DNA of 64,000 bases, taken from the NCBI RefSeq assembly GCF_030283205.1, contig NZ_JASNWF010000002.1, positions 124,001 to 188,000 on the forward strand. Reading direction: 5' to 3'. Positions 15,631-25,287 of the stretch are shown here, one piece after another. The DNA comes from Actinomadura opuntiae. GTDB taxonomy: Bacteria; Actinomycetota; Actinomycetes; Streptosporangiales; Streptosporangiaceae. Made by a program: the position numbers and the translations under genes. Under the pieces are notes generated by a model. It ran no database searches, had not been told where the DNA came from, and saw only the letters and a list, made by a program, of their open reading frames with translations. The stretch's first letter is position 1; every line of letters starts with the position of its first letter.

Positions 15631-17424
15631 ATGCCCGGCTACCGCGACTTCGTGCCTCGACAAGGCTTCCAGCCGACCCTGGCGCTGTCCCCGGACGGGG
15701 CCGCGGTGGCGTTCTCCGGCAACGCGGGCGGAAGGTTCGACCTGTGGACGGTCCCGGTCGCGGGCGGCGGGCCGCGGCGGCTGACCCGGCTCGCCGGGCG
15801 GGCCGTCCGGCGGATCGCCTGGGCGCCGGACGGCAAGAGCCTGGTGTTCACCGCCGACCGCGACGGCGACGAGCAGTACCGGCTGTACCGGGTCGGGCTG
15901 GACGCGGACGAGCCCGTCGACATCAGCCTCGGCCCCGAATGCCAGCGCGTCCTCGGCCCCGCGCCGTTCGACGCCGAGGGGCGCTACCTGCTCTATGCGG
16001 CGAACGACCGCGATGAGACGGTTCAGGACCTCCTCGTGCGCGACCTGGGCGAGGGCACCGAGCGGCGGATCGAGCCGCCGCCGGGCGTGGTGTTCCAGCC
16101 GTCCGGGTTCTCGCCGGACGGGCGGTGGCTGCTGGCCGGCGGGTTCCGCTCCCACACCCATGTCGCCGCCTACCTGGTCGACCTGTCGGCCGCCGGCGCG
16201 GAACCGGTGTGCGTCACCGCCGACCACGGCGACGGGCTGTTCGACCCCGGCCCCTGGGCGGCGGATTCCACCGGGTTCTACCTGCGCACCGATCTGTGGG
16301 GCGAGTTCGTCGCCGCCGCGTTCTACCGGCTGGACACCGGGACCCTCGAACCGGTCGCCCAGCACGACTGGGACGTCGAACGCATCGACGTCGCGGGCGA
16401 AACGCTCGTGTGGACGGTCAACGAGGACGGGCGGTCCACGTTGCACGCCCGCCACGGCGACGACGTCCTTCCCCTTCCCGCCATTCCGCCGGGCGTCGTC
16501 CAGGCATTGGCGCTCGCGCCCGGAGCCAGGCCGGTCGTCGTTCTTCTCGACACCGCAGCCCGGCCCGCCGACATCGCGGTCCTGGACGCGGAGAACCGAT
16601 TCCGCTATCTCACCGATTCGCGTCCGCCCGCGCTGTCCGTCGTGGAGCCGGTCGAGCCGGAGCCGGTCGTCTACCCCTCGTCCGCCGGACGGGACGTCCA
16701 CGCCCTGCTCTACCGGCCGCATTCACCGGGGCCGCACCCGGCCGTGCTGTCGATCCACGGCGGCCCGGAGGCGCAGGAACGTCCCGGATATCTGCGGTCG
16801 GGCCTTTACCAGCATCTCGTCGCGCAGGGCATCGCGGTTTTCGCGCCGAACATCGCCGGGTCGTCCGGTTATGGCGAACGGCACCAGAAACTCATCTACC
16901 GCAATTGGGGCGGCATCGACCTGGACGACCTCGACCACGCCGTCTGCCATATGCGGTCGGATCCCGGCATCGACGGCGACCGCATCGCGGTCATGGGCGG
17001 TTCCTACGGGGGTTTCGCCACGCTGTCCTGCCTGGCGAGGCTGCCCTACCGGTGGGCGGCCGGGGTGTCGCTGTACGGGCCCGCCAACCTGGTGACGCTC
17101 GCCCGCGCGTGCCCGCCGACCTGGAGGCACTTCGTCGCCACCGTCCTCGGCGACCCCGACACCGACGCCGAGTACCTCGCGCAGCGATCGCCGATCACCT
17201 ACGCCGACACGATCACCGCGCCGCTGTTCGTCCTTCAGGGCGCGCGGGACCCGCGCGTCCCCCGGGCGGAGTCCGACCGGCTCGTCGCCCGGCTGCGCGA
17301 GCGCGGCGTGGACGTCCGCTACGAGATCTTCGAGGACGAGGGCCACGGGTTCACCGACCGCGAGAACGAGCTGCGGGCGCACGAGGAGATCGCGGGCTTC
17401 CTCTGCGGGCACCTGCTCGGCTGA
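15631..17424 (+). CDS. S9-family peptidase (acylaminoacyl-/prolyl oligopeptidase type)
   Basis: A 597-residue serine peptidase: an N-terminal beta-propeller of TolB-like blades (LSPDGAAVAFSGN, FSPDGRWLLAGG) and a C-terminal alpha/beta hydrolase. The nucleophile is Ser458 in GGSYGG, the acid Asp in QGARDPRVP, and the base His in DEGHGF. There is no signal peptide, so it is cytosolic and cleaves short or acylated peptides. ATG 15631 follows GGAAGG; the longer open frame from 15409 has no coding character. Its neighbour is the convergent acyl-CoA operon ending at 17450. Confidence 0.88.
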   Translation: MPGYRDFVPRQGFQPTLALSPDGAAVAFSGNAGGRFDLWTVPVAGGGPRRLTRLAGRAVRRIAWAPDGKSLVFTADRDGDEQYRLYRVGLDADEPVDISLGPECQRVLGPAPFDAEGRYLLYAANDRDETVQDLLVRDLGEGTERRIEPPPGVVFQPSGFSPDGRWLLAGGFRSHTHVAAYLVDLSAAGAEPVCVTADHGDGLFDPGPWAADSTGFYLRTDLWGEFVAAAFYRLDTGTLEPVAQHDWDVERIDVAGETLVWTVNEDGRSTLHARHGDDVLPLPAIPPGVVQALALAPGARPVVVLLDTAARPADIAVLDAENRFRYLTDSRPPALSVVEPVEPEPVVYPSSAGRDVHALLYRPHSPGPHPAVLSIHGGPEAQERPGYLRSGLYQHLVAQGIAVFAPNIAGSSGYGERHQKLIYRNWGGIDLDDLDHAVCHMRSDPGIDGDRIAVMGGSYGGFATLSCLARLPYRWAAGVSLYGPANLVTLARACPPTWRHFVATVLGDPDTDAEYLAQRSPITYADTITAPLFVLQGARDPRVPRAESDRLVARLRERGVDVRYEIFEDEGHGFTDRENELRAHEEIAGFLCGHLLG

Positions 17425-17449
17425 GCACGCGCCCGCAGAGGAGGCCCTT

Positions 17450-18250
17450 TCATCCGGGATTCAGCGGCTTGAAGGCCGGCGGCCGCTTCTCGAGGTGCGA
17501 GGTGACGCCTTCGGCCGCGTCCGGGTGCCGGAACGAGGCGACCATCAGCGCGTCGGCTTCGGCGAGCGCTTCGGCGAAGCCGCGGTCGAGGTCGCGGTGG
17601 ACCTGCTGCTTGATGACGTCCATCGACGCCGGCGAGCACCAGGTCGCCAGCTCGGTGGCGTAGCCGACGGCGGCGTCCAGCAGCTCGCCGGGTTCGACCA
17701 CCCGGTTGACCAGGCCGAGCGCGAGCGCCTCCTCGCCCTGGACGATCCGTCCCGACAGCAGCAGGTCGAGCGCGCGGCCGGTGCCGATCAGGCGGGGGAG
17801 CAGCCAGGAGACGCCGTACTCGGCGATCAGCCCGCGCCGGGCGAACGCGGTGCCGAGCTTGGCCGACGGGACGGCGAACCGGACGTCGCAGTAGAGCGCC
17901 TCCACCAGGCCGAGCCCGACGGCGGCCCCGTTGATCGCCGCGATCATGGGCTTGCGGACGGTCAGCGGGAACGTGCGCGGGCGGGGCCGCCCGGCGTCGA
18001 GGTGGTCGGCGGTGCTCGCCTGCTTCAGGTCCGCCATGTCGGCGCCGGCGCAGAAGCCGCGTCCCGCCCCGGTGACGACGACCGCGCGGACGTCCGGGTC
18101 GGCCTCGGCCTCGTAGAGCAGGGCGAAGTAGCGGCGTTCGAGCTCGTCGTTCCAGGCGTTGAGGCGGTCGGGCCGGTTGAGGGTGAGGACGAGCACCGGG
18201 CCGCGCCGCTCGGCCAGGACCGTCTCGTCGGCGGAGGGGGCTTGCGTCAT
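17450..18250 (-). CDS. Enoyl-CoA hydratase/isomerase family protein
   Basis: A 266-residue crotonase. Oxyanion-hole segments are GAGRGFCAGADMADL and AAINGAAVGLGL; RRGLIAEYG carries the Glu at the position of the second catalytic acid of classical hydratases. It is the second gene of a two-gene operon behind the acyl-CoA dehydrogenase (11-base gap), with AAGGAGA before ATG 18250. It probably hydrates the enoyl-CoA the dehydrogenase makes. Expression is expected to follow the TetR operator at 19576. Confidence 0.86.
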   Translation of the reverse strand: MTQAPSADETVLAERRGPVLVLTLNRPDRLNAWNDELERRYFALLYEAEADPDVRAVVVTGAGRGFCAGADMADLKQASTADHLDAGRPRPRTFPLTVRKPMIAAINGAAVGLGLVEALYCDVRFAVPSAKLGTAFARRGLIAEYGVSWLLPRLIGTGRALDLLLSGRIVQGEEALALGLVNRVVEPGELLDAAVGYATELATWCSPASMDVIKQQVHRDLDRGFAEALAEADALMVASFRHPDAAEGVTSHLEKRPPAFKPLNPG

Positions 18251-18261
18251 GGTCGTCTCCT

Positions 18262-19563
18262 TCAGCGCGAGGCGGGAACCTTCATCGTCCGGTCGACCGG
18301 GACGTCCGGCACCCACGGGGCGTCGGCCGGGTCGCGGTGCTTGCGCAGTTCCCAGAGGGCGATCGACCGCTTGTGGACCTCGTCGGGGCCGTCGGCGAGG
18401 CGGAGCGTGCGCAGCTGCGCCCAGGCGTTGGCGAGCGGGAAGTCGTCGGTGACGCCGCCTCCGCCGTGCACCTGGATGGCCCGGTCGACGATCGTCAGCG
18501 CCATGGCGGGCGCGGCGACCTTGATCGCGGCGATCTCGGTGCGGGCCGCCTTGTTGCCGACGGTGTCCATCATCCAGGCCGCCTTCAACGTCAGCAGGCG
18601 GGTCCGTTCGATGTCGACCCGCGCCTCGGCGATCCAGTCGCGGATGTTGGCGCTGTCGCTCAGCCGGTGCCCGAACGCGACCCGCGCGTCCGCCCGGCGG
18701 CACATCAGCTCGAGGGCCCGTTCGGCGACGCCGATCGCGCGCATGCAGTGGTGGATGCGGCCGGGACCGAGCCGCGCCTGGCTGATCGCGAAGCCCTCGC
18801 CCTCGCCCTTGAGGACGTCGCTCACCGGCACGCGCACGTCCTCGAAACGGATCTCGGCGTGGCCCTCCCGGTCCATGTACCCGAACACCGGAAGGCTGCG
18901 GACGATCGTGACGCCGGGCGCGTCCATCGGGACGACCATCATCGACTGCTGCCGGTGCGGCGGGGCGCCGGGATCGGTCTTGCCCATGACGATGAGCACC
19001 TTGCAGTTCCTGTGCATGGCGTTGGAGGCGAACCATTTGCGGCCGTTCAGCACGTAGTGGTCGCCGTCGCGTTCCATGCGCAGCTCGATGTTGGTCGCGT
19101 CGGAACTGGCGACGCCGGGTTCGGTCATCGCGAACGCCGAGCGGATCGTCCCGTCCAGCAGCGGCTTGAGGTACTTCTCCTTGTGCTCGTCGCTGCCGAA
19201 CAGCGTGAGCACCTCCATGTTCCCGGTGTCGGGCGCCGCGCAGTTGGTGGCCTCGGGGGCCAGGTGCGCGCTGCGGCCCATGATCTCCGCCAGCGGCGCG
19301 TACTCCAGGTTGGTCAGGCCGGGGCCCCACTCCGGATGCGGATGGAACAGGTTCCACAGGCCGCGGCGGCGCGCCTCGGCCTTCAGGTCCTCGACGATCT
19401 GCGGATGGTGGTGCGGATCCCCCGCCGCGCGCATCTGCCCGTCGTACACGGCCTCGGCCGGGTACACGTACTCGTCCATGAACTCCAGCAGGTCGGCGCG
19501 GTAGCGGCGCAGCCGGTCGGAGACGGTGAACAGGTCCACGGAAGGCTCCCGTCGTCGTGCCAT
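18262..19563 (-). CDS. Acyl-CoA dehydrogenase, ACAD10/ACAD11-like
   Basis: A 433-residue FAD enzyme. FAD/acyl motifs are [27 protein letters not shown] and [15 protein letters not shown], and the C-terminal LADGPDEVH is intact. The runs [13 protein letters not shown] and [12 protein letters not shown] closely recall the dehydrogenase domain of human ACAD11, which acts on 4-hydroxyacyl-CoAs after phosphorylation. No kinase domain is fused here; a kinase candidate under the same operator type is at 50486. ATG 19563 was chosen because the longer frame would run through the operator at 19576. Confidence 0.85.
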   Translation of the reverse strand: MARRREPSVDLFTVSDRLRRYRADLLEFMDEYVYPAEAVYDGQMRAAGDPHHHPQIVEDLKAEARRRGLWNLFHPHPEWGPGLTNLEYAPLAEIMGRSAHLAPEATNCAAPDTGNMEVLTLFGSDEHKEKYLKPLLDGTIRSAFAMTEPGVASSDATNIELRMERDGDHYVLNGRKWFASNAMHRNCKVLIVMGKTDPGAPPHRQQSMMVVPMDAPGVTIVRSLPVFGYMDREGHAEIRFEDVRVPVSDVLKGEGEGFAISQARLGPGRIHHCMRAIGVAERALELMCRRADARVAFGHRLSDSANIRDWIAEARVDIERTRLLTLKAAWMMDTVGNKAARTEIAAIKVAAPAMALTIVDRAIQVHGGGGVTDDFPLANAWAQLRTLRLADGPDEVHKRSIALWELRKHRDPADAPWVPDVPVDRTMKVPASR

Positions 19564-19575
19564 GCCCACAGGAAT

Positions 19576-19595
19576 ACTTGAATCCGGCTTCAAGT
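19576..19595. promoter_or_regulatory. TetR operator ACTTGA-N8-TCAAGT, site 1
   Basis: A perfect 6-bp inverted repeat, ACTTGA / TCAAGT with 8 bases between, extended to CTTGAA / TTCAAG by the inner bases. It lies between the acyl-CoA dehydrogenase start (19563) and the divergent TetR start (19688). Identical arms and spacing recur at 20398 and 52559. Another half site, TTCAAG, follows at 19595-19600. Confidence 0.75.
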
Positions 19596-19687
19596 TCAAG
19601 CCCTCGGCCGCCGGACGTCCCGGCCGCGAGGCTGCTGCTAACCTGCACGCGAGCGAGCGCAGGACCGACCGAAGGCGACCGACCGCA

Positions 19688-20332
19688 GTGGAATCCCAGG
19701 ACGTGACCGGCGGCGGGCGGCCGTCCCGGCCCGCTCCGCGGAGCAGGCGCGGCGTCCGCACCCGGCAGGCCCTCATCGCCGCCGCCCGCGAGGTGTTCGA
19801 GCGCGACGGCTACCTCGACGCCCGCATCACCGACATCTCCAAGGCCGCCGGCGTCGCCGCCGGGTCCTTCTACACCTACTTCACCGACAAGGAAGAGATC
19901 TTCGCCGCGCTGGTGGAGCAGGTGCAGGAGGAGATGCTCCACCCCCACCTGCGCGAACGGACCGGGGTCACCGGCCCGCGCGAGCTCATCGACGCGGCGA
20001 ACCGCGAGTACCTGCGGTCCTACGAGCGCAACGCCCGCCTCATGGCGCTGTTCGAGCAGGTCGCCCAGATCGACGAGAAGTTCCACCGGCTCCGCGTCGA
20101 GCGCGGCAACGCCTTCGCCGAGCGGAACGCGCAGATGATCCGGAGCCTTCAGGAGCGCGGGGAGGCCGATCCGGAGCTCGACCCGCTGGTGACCGCGCTC
20201 TCCCTCTCGGCGATGGTCGGCCGGATGGCCTACCTGTACTACGTGGCCCGGATCGACATCACCTACGACCGGCTGGTCACCACGCTGAACAGGATCTGGT
20301 TCAACGCGCTGGACCTCGGGCCATCGGCCTGA
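19688..20332 (+). CDS. TetR-family regulator of the acyl-CoA operon
   Basis: A 214-residue repressor. The helix-turn-helix spans about 25-68 ([19 protein letters not shown]); the rest is an all-helical ligand domain likely to sense an acyl-CoA or fatty acid. It diverges from the dehydrogenase/hydratase operon, with operator site 1 between them, and site 2 lies 66 bases past its stop, before the lipase. GTG 19688 was chosen because the open frame further upstream would cover the operator. Its recognition region resembles that of the TetR at 51837 (both GSFYTYF), matching the shared operator. Confidence 0.85.
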   Translation: MESQDVTGGGRPSRPAPRSRRGVRTRQALIAAAREVFERDGYLDARITDISKAAGVAAGSFYTYFTDKEEIFAALVEQVQEEMLHPHLRERTGVTGPRELIDAANREYLRSYERNARLMALFEQVAQIDEKFHRLRVERGNAFAERNAQMIRSLQERGEADPELDPLVTALSLSAMVGRMAYLYYVARIDITYDRLVTTLNRIWFNALDLGPSA

Positions 20333-20397
20333 ACCGTCCTTTTCGCGCAGGTCAACGCCCTTTCGATGGGCCTTTCTGTGTGCGCGCGACTACACGA

Positions 20398-20417
20398 ACT
20401 TGAAGCCAAATTCAAGT
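20398..20417. promoter_or_regulatory. TetR operator ACTTGA-N8-TCAAGT, site 2
   Basis: The same palindrome as at 19576 (inner bases also extend it to CTTGAA / TTCAAG), 128 bases before the lipase start at 20545. It places the secreted lipase under the same regulator as the acyl-CoA operon. Confidence 0.72.
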
Positions 20418-20544
20418 CTTGAGTCGCGTCCGGCCCGGAGGTTTCATTGCGGCACCCGGCCCATCGCGCGGGACGGCCCGGCGGCCGCCCCACCTTCGGC
20501 ATGCGCGCGGCACGGCCGGTCCCCCCACCCCCAAGGGAGCACCC

Positions 20545-21747
20545 ATGAGACGCAAGGGCACCCGTTCCACGCCCCGGCACCGCCTGCCCGCGGCCTCGGC
20601 CGCGATCGTCGCGGCGGCCACGTCGCTCACCGCCCTCGCGGGCACGGCCGCCGCCGAGCAGGCGCCCGCAACGGGCGCCCGGCCGGGGGACGTGGTGAGC
20701 GCCGAGCCGTCCGCGTACCGCCTCCCGCCCGGATTCCCCACGCCGACCGACGCCTGGAAGATCCACTACCGGTCGACCGACGCCACCGGCCGGCCCGACG
20801 TGGTGTCCGGCACCGTCATCGTTCCGCAGGACGGCCGGACCGGAACCCGTCCCGTGCTCACCTACGCCGTCGGCACCGTCGGCATGGGCGACCAGTGCGC
20901 GCCGTCGGCCGCCTTCCCCAAGGGCGACCCCGTCAACTCGCCCCTGCTCAACCAGGCGCTGCTGCGCGGCTGGGCCGTCGCCGTCACCGACTACCAGGGC
21001 CTCGGCACGCCCGGCGACCACACCTACCTCGTCGGCCGCGCCGAAGGCACCGCGGTGCTGGACGCCGCGCGCGCCGCCGAACGCCTGCCGCAGGCACAGA
21101 AGACGGGCGTCACCGCCTCCTCGCCCGTCGCCGTCATGGGCTACTCCCAGGGCGGGCAGGCGAGCGGCTGGGCCGCCGAACTGGCCCGCTCCTACGCCCC
21201 CGACCTGCACGTCAAGGGCGTCGCGGCCGGAGGCGTGCCGGCCGACCTGCTGAGCGGCACGTCCGGCTCCGGCGGGGGCTCGACGTTCGGGCTGGAATTG
21301 ATGACGGCCATCGGGCATGACGCCGCCTATCCGGAACTGAACCTCGACAAATACCTCAACGACGACGGCCGTGCCCTCGTCGCGAAACTGCGCGACAGCT
21401 GCGTCGTCGAAGCGTCACTCGAAACGATGGGCAAGAACCTCGACGACCTGACCGTCAGCGACCCGCTCAAGGCCCCCGACTGGATCGAGCGCCTCAAGCA
21501 GGACCGCCTCGGCGACCACGCGCCCGCCTATCCGGTGTACCTGTGGCACGGCACCGCCGACCAGATCGTCTCCTACGGAATCGGCGAACAATTGCGCACC
21601 GACTGGTGCTCCCGCGGAGCCACCGTGCAATGGCGGTCCTACCCGCTCGCCGACCACATGGGCGCCGCCGTCCTCGGCGCCGGCACCGCCCTGGACTGGC
21701 TCGCCGCCCGCCTCGCGGACGACCCGGCGCAAGGAAACTGCGGCTGA
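20545..21747 (+). CDS. Secreted lipase, LIP family
   Basis: A 400-residue exported alpha/beta hydrolase. An N-terminal signal peptide (about 1-37, ending GTAAA) precedes the mature domain. The nucleophile is Ser201 in GYSQGG; the acid lies in GTADQIV and the base in LADHMGA. The layout matches secretory lipases such as those of Candida and actinomycetes. AAGGGAG precedes ATG 20545. The palindrome at 20398 suggests coregulation with fatty acyl-CoA degradation, so it may release the fatty acids that the neighbouring enzymes consume. A strong hairpin follows. Confidence 0.85.
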   Translation: MRRKGTRSTPRHRLPAASAAIVAAATSLTALAGTAAAEQAPATGARPGDVVSAEPSAYRLPPGFPTPTDAWKIHYRSTDATGRPDVVSGTVIVPQDGRTGTRPVLTYAVGTVGMGDQCAPSAAFPKGDPVNSPLLNQALLRGWAVAVTDYQGLGTPGDHTYLVGRAEGTAVLDAARAAERLPQAQKTGVTASSPVAVMGYSQGGQASGWAAELARSYAPDLHVKGVAAGGVPADLLSGTSGSGGGSTFGLELMTAIGHDAAYPELNLDKYLNDDGRALVAKLRDSCVVEASLETMGKNLDDLTVSDPLKAPDWIERLKQDRLGDHAPAYPVYLWHGTADQIVSYGIGEQLRTDWCSRGATVQWRSYPLADHMGAAVLGAGTALDWLAARLADDPAQGNCG

Positions 21748-21754
21748 ACCGCGC

Positions 21755-21785
21755 GCCCGCCCGGCACCACCCGGGCCGGGCGGGC
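21755..21785. terminator. Hairpin between lipase and amidase
   Basis: A perfect 11-bp stem (GCCCGCCCGGC / GCCGGGCGGGC) with a 9-base loop lies between the convergent stops at 21747 and 21795. It probably works in both directions. Confidence 0.65.
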
Positions 21786-21794
21786 CCGGGTCGG

Positions 21795-23276
21795 TCAGAG
21801 GGACGGTTCCAGGTGTGACCAGGGACGTTCGGCTTCGAGTTGGGCGGCGAGGGCGAGCAGGAGGCCTTCGCCGCCCAGCGGGCCGACGAACTGGACGCCG
21901 AGCGGCAGGCCGTCGGGCGTGCGGTAGGTGGGGACGCTCATCGCCGGACGCCCGGTGATGTTGGCGAACTGCGTATAGGGGACCGGCGCGAGATTGGCGA
22001 TGACGGCGTCCCGCCATTGTTTGGTCTTGGACAGCAGACCGGCAAGACCGAGGGAGAGGGCAGCCTTTCCAATGGCGCGCAAGGGGGCGGGCGTGTCCAG
22101 TTCGCCGATGCGGATCGGCGGTCGCGCGAGCGTCGGAGTGAGCAGGAGGTCGTAGCGCGAATGGAAATCCGCGAGCTGGCGGTTGTAGGTGTTCCAGCGC
22201 TCGTGGGCGGCGAAATAGGCCGGGGCCGACTGGACGCGTCCGGCCGCGGCGACGAGGTGGGTGTCCAGCTCGAAGGCGCTGCGGGGGGCGCCGGTGGCGC
22301 GGCGGATCTCGTCGACCGTCCAGGCGAGCTGCGTCGACCACATGGCGAGGAAGTCGAAGGCGAGGCGGCGCTCGTCGATGCCGGTCCGCGCGGGCTCGAC
22401 CTCGTGCCCGAGGGACTCCAGCAGCTTGGCCGCATCCTCGACGGCGGCGACGGCCTGCGGGTGGACGTCGGTGCCGAGCGGGGAGGCGGTGGCGTACCCG
22501 ATGCGCAGCCGCTCGGGTGCGCGCCGTGCCAGTTCGGCGTAGGGGAGGCCGGGCTTGGCGGGCAGGTAGGGGCCGCCGGGGTCGGCGGTCGCGGTGAGCA
22601 CGTCGAGCATCGCGGCGCTGTCGCGGACCGTCCGGGAGACGACGCCGTCGACGGCCGCGCCGTGCAGGTGCTCGGCGTGGAGCGGCCCGGCGGGGACCAG
22701 GCCGCGGCCCGGCTTGAGGCCGAACAGCCCGCAGCAGGCCGCCGGGATGCGGATCGAGCCGCCGCCGTCGTTGGCGCCGGCGACCGGGACGATCCCGGCG
22801 GCGACCGCGGCGGCCGACCCGCCGGACGAGCCGCCCGGCGTGCGGGCGAGGTCCCACGGGTTGCGGGTCGGGCCGTTCACCTCGGGCTCGGTGATGCCCT
22901 TGGCGCCGAACTCGGGGGTGTTGGTCTTGCCGAAGACGACCAGGCCCGCGTCCAGCCAGCGGCGGACGACCTCGGCGTGCCCGGCGGCGGGGACGTCGCG
23001 CAGCGCCCGGTTGCCGCTGCCGGTGGGCAGCCCGCCGTAGTCCTGCGACAGGTCCTTGATCAGGAACGGGACGCCGCCGAACGGTCCGGCCGGCGGTTCG
23101 GCGGCGCGGGCGCGGGCCTGCTCGTGCATCGGCGCGACGATCGCGTTGATCTTCGGGTTCACGGCGTCGGCGCGCGCGATCGCGGCGTCCAGGAGCTCGG
23201 CGGGGGTCGTCTCGCCGGCGGTGACGAGCGCGGCCAGCCCGACCGCGTCGCGGGCACGGTACTCGGCGTAGTCCAC
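21795..23276 (-). CDS. Amidase (amidase-signature family)
   Basis: A 493-residue cytosolic amidohydrolase. The Ser-cisSer-Lys triad is visible: Lys74 (LIKD), Ser150 in GGSSGGS and nucleophile Ser174 in GGGSIRIP; the 24-residue spacing of the serines is the family norm. The substrate is unknown; it is not a clear GatA, as it lacks GatB/GatC neighbours. GTG 23276 is the start. It lies 94 bases behind the MFS gene on the same strand and may be cotranscribed, perhaps using an imported amide. Confidence 0.86.
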   Translation of the reverse strand: MDYAEYRARDAVGLAALVTAGETTPAELLDAAIARADAVNPKINAIVAPMHEQARARAAEPPAGPFGGVPFLIKDLSQDYGGLPTGSGNRALRDVPAAGHAEVVRRWLDAGLVVFGKTNTPEFGAKGITEPEVNGPTRNPWDLARTPGGSSGGSAAAVAAGIVPVAGANDGGGSIRIPAACCGLFGLKPGRGLVPAGPLHAEHLHGAAVDGVVSRTVRDSAAMLDVLTATADPGGPYLPAKPGLPYAELARRAPERLRIGYATASPLGTDVHPQAVAAVEDAAKLLESLGHEVEPARTGIDERRLAFDFLAMWSTQLAWTVDEIRRATGAPRSAFELDTHLVAAAGRVQSAPAYFAAHERWNTYNRQLADFHSRYDLLLTPTLARPPIRIGELDTPAPLRAIGKAALSLGLAGLLSKTKQWRDAVIANLAPVPYTQFANITGRPAMSVPTYRTPDGLPLGVQFVGPLGGEGLLLALAAQLEAERPWSHLEPSL

Positions 23277-23370
23277 GGCACCCTCCGGAGAACTGGATTC
23301 GGTGCCAGGAACCCTACTTCCCGGCCGGTCCGGCCGATCCTCGACGTCCCCGCGGAAGGAAAAAGAGAGA

Positions 23371-24810
23371 TCACTGGGCGGTGAGCGGCCGGGCGATGTC
23401 CTCCAGGCCCTTGCGCTCGGCCTTGACGCCGAGGACGGCCTCCACCAGCCCGGCGGCGATCATCAGGACGGCGCCGATGGTGAAGGCGATCGCGGTGTCG
23501 CGAGGCACGCCGGTGGCGGTGAGCTTGGCGAAGACGAGCGGCCCGGAGATGCCGCCGGCCGCCGTGCCGATCGCGTAGAAGAACGCGATGGCGAGGGCCC
23601 GGGTCTCCATCGGGAAGACCTCGCTGACCGTCAGGTACGCCGAGCTGGCCCCGGCGGAGGCGAAGAACAGCACCACGCACCAGCAGGCCGTCAGCGTGGT
23701 GGCGGTCAGCTGCCCCTGGTCGAACAGGACCGCGGTGCCGAGCAGCAGCACGCCGGACAGCAGGTACGTCCCGCTGATCATCGGCTTGCGGCCCCAGCTG
23801 TCGAACAGCGGCGCCAGCAACAGCGGGCCGAGGAAGTTCCCGGCCGCGATGACGGCGTAGTAGTAGCCGGTGTTGGTGTCGATGTGGAAGAAGGTGTTCA
23901 GGATGTCCGCATAGCCGAACGTGATGGCGTTGTAGAGGAACGCCTGCCCGATGAACAGGGCGAACCCGAGGATCGCCCGCTTCGGGTACCGCCGCACCAG
24001 CGACCCGGCGATCACTCCGAAACCCAGGCTCTTGCGCTGGTGGATGCGGATGGAGCCGCCGGGCTCGGGCAGCCGGTCGCCGCTCTCCGCCCGGACCGTC
24101 TCCTCGACGTCGCCGACGAGCCTCTCCGCCTGCTCCGTCCGGCCGTGGATGATCAGCCAGCGCGGGCTCTCCGGGACGTGCCGCCGGACGAGCAGCACGA
24201 CCAGCCCGAGCACGACCCCGAGCGCGAACGCCAGCCGCCAGCCGACGTCCACCGCGAACTGCCCGAGGATCGGGATGGTCAGCAGCGCGCCCGCGGCGGC
24301 GCCGAGCCAGAAGCTGCCGTTGATGACGATGTCGATGCGGCCGCGGTGCTTGCTCGGGATCAGCTCGTCGATGGCGGAGTTGATCGCCGCGTACTCGCCG
24401 CCGATGCCGAAGCCGGTGACGAACCGGCACAGGAAGAACCACCACGCCGTCCAGGACAGCGCGGTCAGCGCGGTGCCGGCCAGGTACACCAGCAGCGTGA
24501 TCATGAAGAGCTTCTTGCGGCCGAAGCGGTCGGTCAGCCAGCCGAAGAACAGCGCGCCGAGGCACGCGCCGACCACGTAGATCGCGGCGCCGAACCCCGA
24601 CACCTGGCCGGAGGTGATGTCGACGCCGCTGCCGGCCTTGGCGAGCTGCGGCGCGAGGTTGCCGACGATGGTGACCTCGAGGCCGTCCAGGATCCAGACG
24701 GTGCCGAGCCCGATGACGATCATCCAGTGCCAGCGGGACCAGGGCAGCCGGTCCAGCCGTGCCGGGATCTTCGTGTCGACGATGCCCTGCCGCGTGCTCT
24801 GCTCTGTCAC
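23371..24810 (-). CDS. MFS transporter, sugar-porter/metabolite:H+ symporter type
   Basis: A 479-residue, 12-helix importer-like MFS protein. Hallmarks are GWLTDRFGRKKLF after helix 2, GIGGEYAAINSAIDE in helix 4, PESPRWLI in the central loop and SWGRKPM after helix 8. The substrate is not readable; it may be a sugar or organic acid. GTG 24810 was chosen over a TTG further up because it opens the polar N-terminal tail right after a purine-rich stretch. The amidase follows downstream and an 80-residue gene precedes it on the same strand. Confidence 0.82.
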   Translation of the reverse strand: MTEQSTRQGIVDTKIPARLDRLPWSRWHWMIVIGLGTVWILDGLEVTIVGNLAPQLAKAGSGVDITSGQVSGFGAAIYVVGACLGALFFGWLTDRFGRKKLFMITLLVYLAGTALTALSWTAWWFFLCRFVTGFGIGGEYAAINSAIDELIPSKHRGRIDIVINGSFWLGAAAGALLTIPILGQFAVDVGWRLAFALGVVLGLVVLLVRRHVPESPRWLIIHGRTEQAERLVGDVEETVRAESGDRLPEPGGSIRIHQRKSLGFGVIAGSLVRRYPKRAILGFALFIGQAFLYNAITFGYADILNTFFHIDTNTGYYYAVIAAGNFLGPLLLAPLFDSWGRKPMISGTYLLSGVLLLGTAVLFDQGQLTATTLTACWCVVLFFASAGASSAYLTVSEVFPMETRALAIAFFYAIGTAAGGISGPLVFAKLTATGVPRDTAIAFTIGAVLMIAAGLVEAVLGVKAERKGLEDIARPLTAQ

Positions 24811-24878
24811 GGGGACCTCGATTGCCGAATGCGCGGCGATCAAACTCCCGGTCGATCAGGTCGCCGGGAAATGGCAGG

Positions 24879-25121
24879 TCATCCCGCGTCTTCCGCCGCT
24901 TCACCGGGACCGTGCAATTCGATCAGGTCCACATGTTCGGCGACCTCCTCGATGTCGCGGCAGTAGGCGACCAGGCGCCCGTCGCGGGTGAGCAGGAACC
25001 ACGCCTGCCCGGGGGCCGCGTCCCGGTGCTGCGCCCGGACGAACGCCAGGTCCGCCTCGCCCAGCCGGACGGCCTCGACCCGTAGCCCGTCGGGCCCCAG
25101 CAGGTAGCGCGGTTCCGCCAT
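24879..25121 (-). CDS. Small hypothetical protein (80 aa)
   Basis: An 80-residue soluble protein beginning MAEPRYLLGPDGLRVEAVRL and ending in an acidic tail. I do not recognise a domain; the sequence alternates strands and one helix (DIEEVAEHVDLIEL). It is the first gene of a leftward group with the MFS transporter (68-base gap) and amidase. It diverges from the SURNod19-like gene. The open frame extends upstream, but ATG 25121 gives the compact protein. Confidence 0.55.
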   Translation of the reverse strand: MAEPRYLLGPDGLRVEAVRLGEADLAFVRAQHRDAAPGQAWFLLTRDGRLVAYCRDIEEVAEHVDLIELHGPGEAAEDAG

Positions 25122-25287
25122 GACCGCAGTGTGCACCCGCAACCCCACGCGATCCACCCGTTGGTCGCGGGCGCAACGGCGGGCGGCAGGTGGTTTCGCC
25201 GATGGCGGGACGCGAACGCGGCCGTACCGTCGGGCCGCACGCGATTTCGGATTCATTTCGCGTCGAGCCCAGAATGGGGTGATCGCA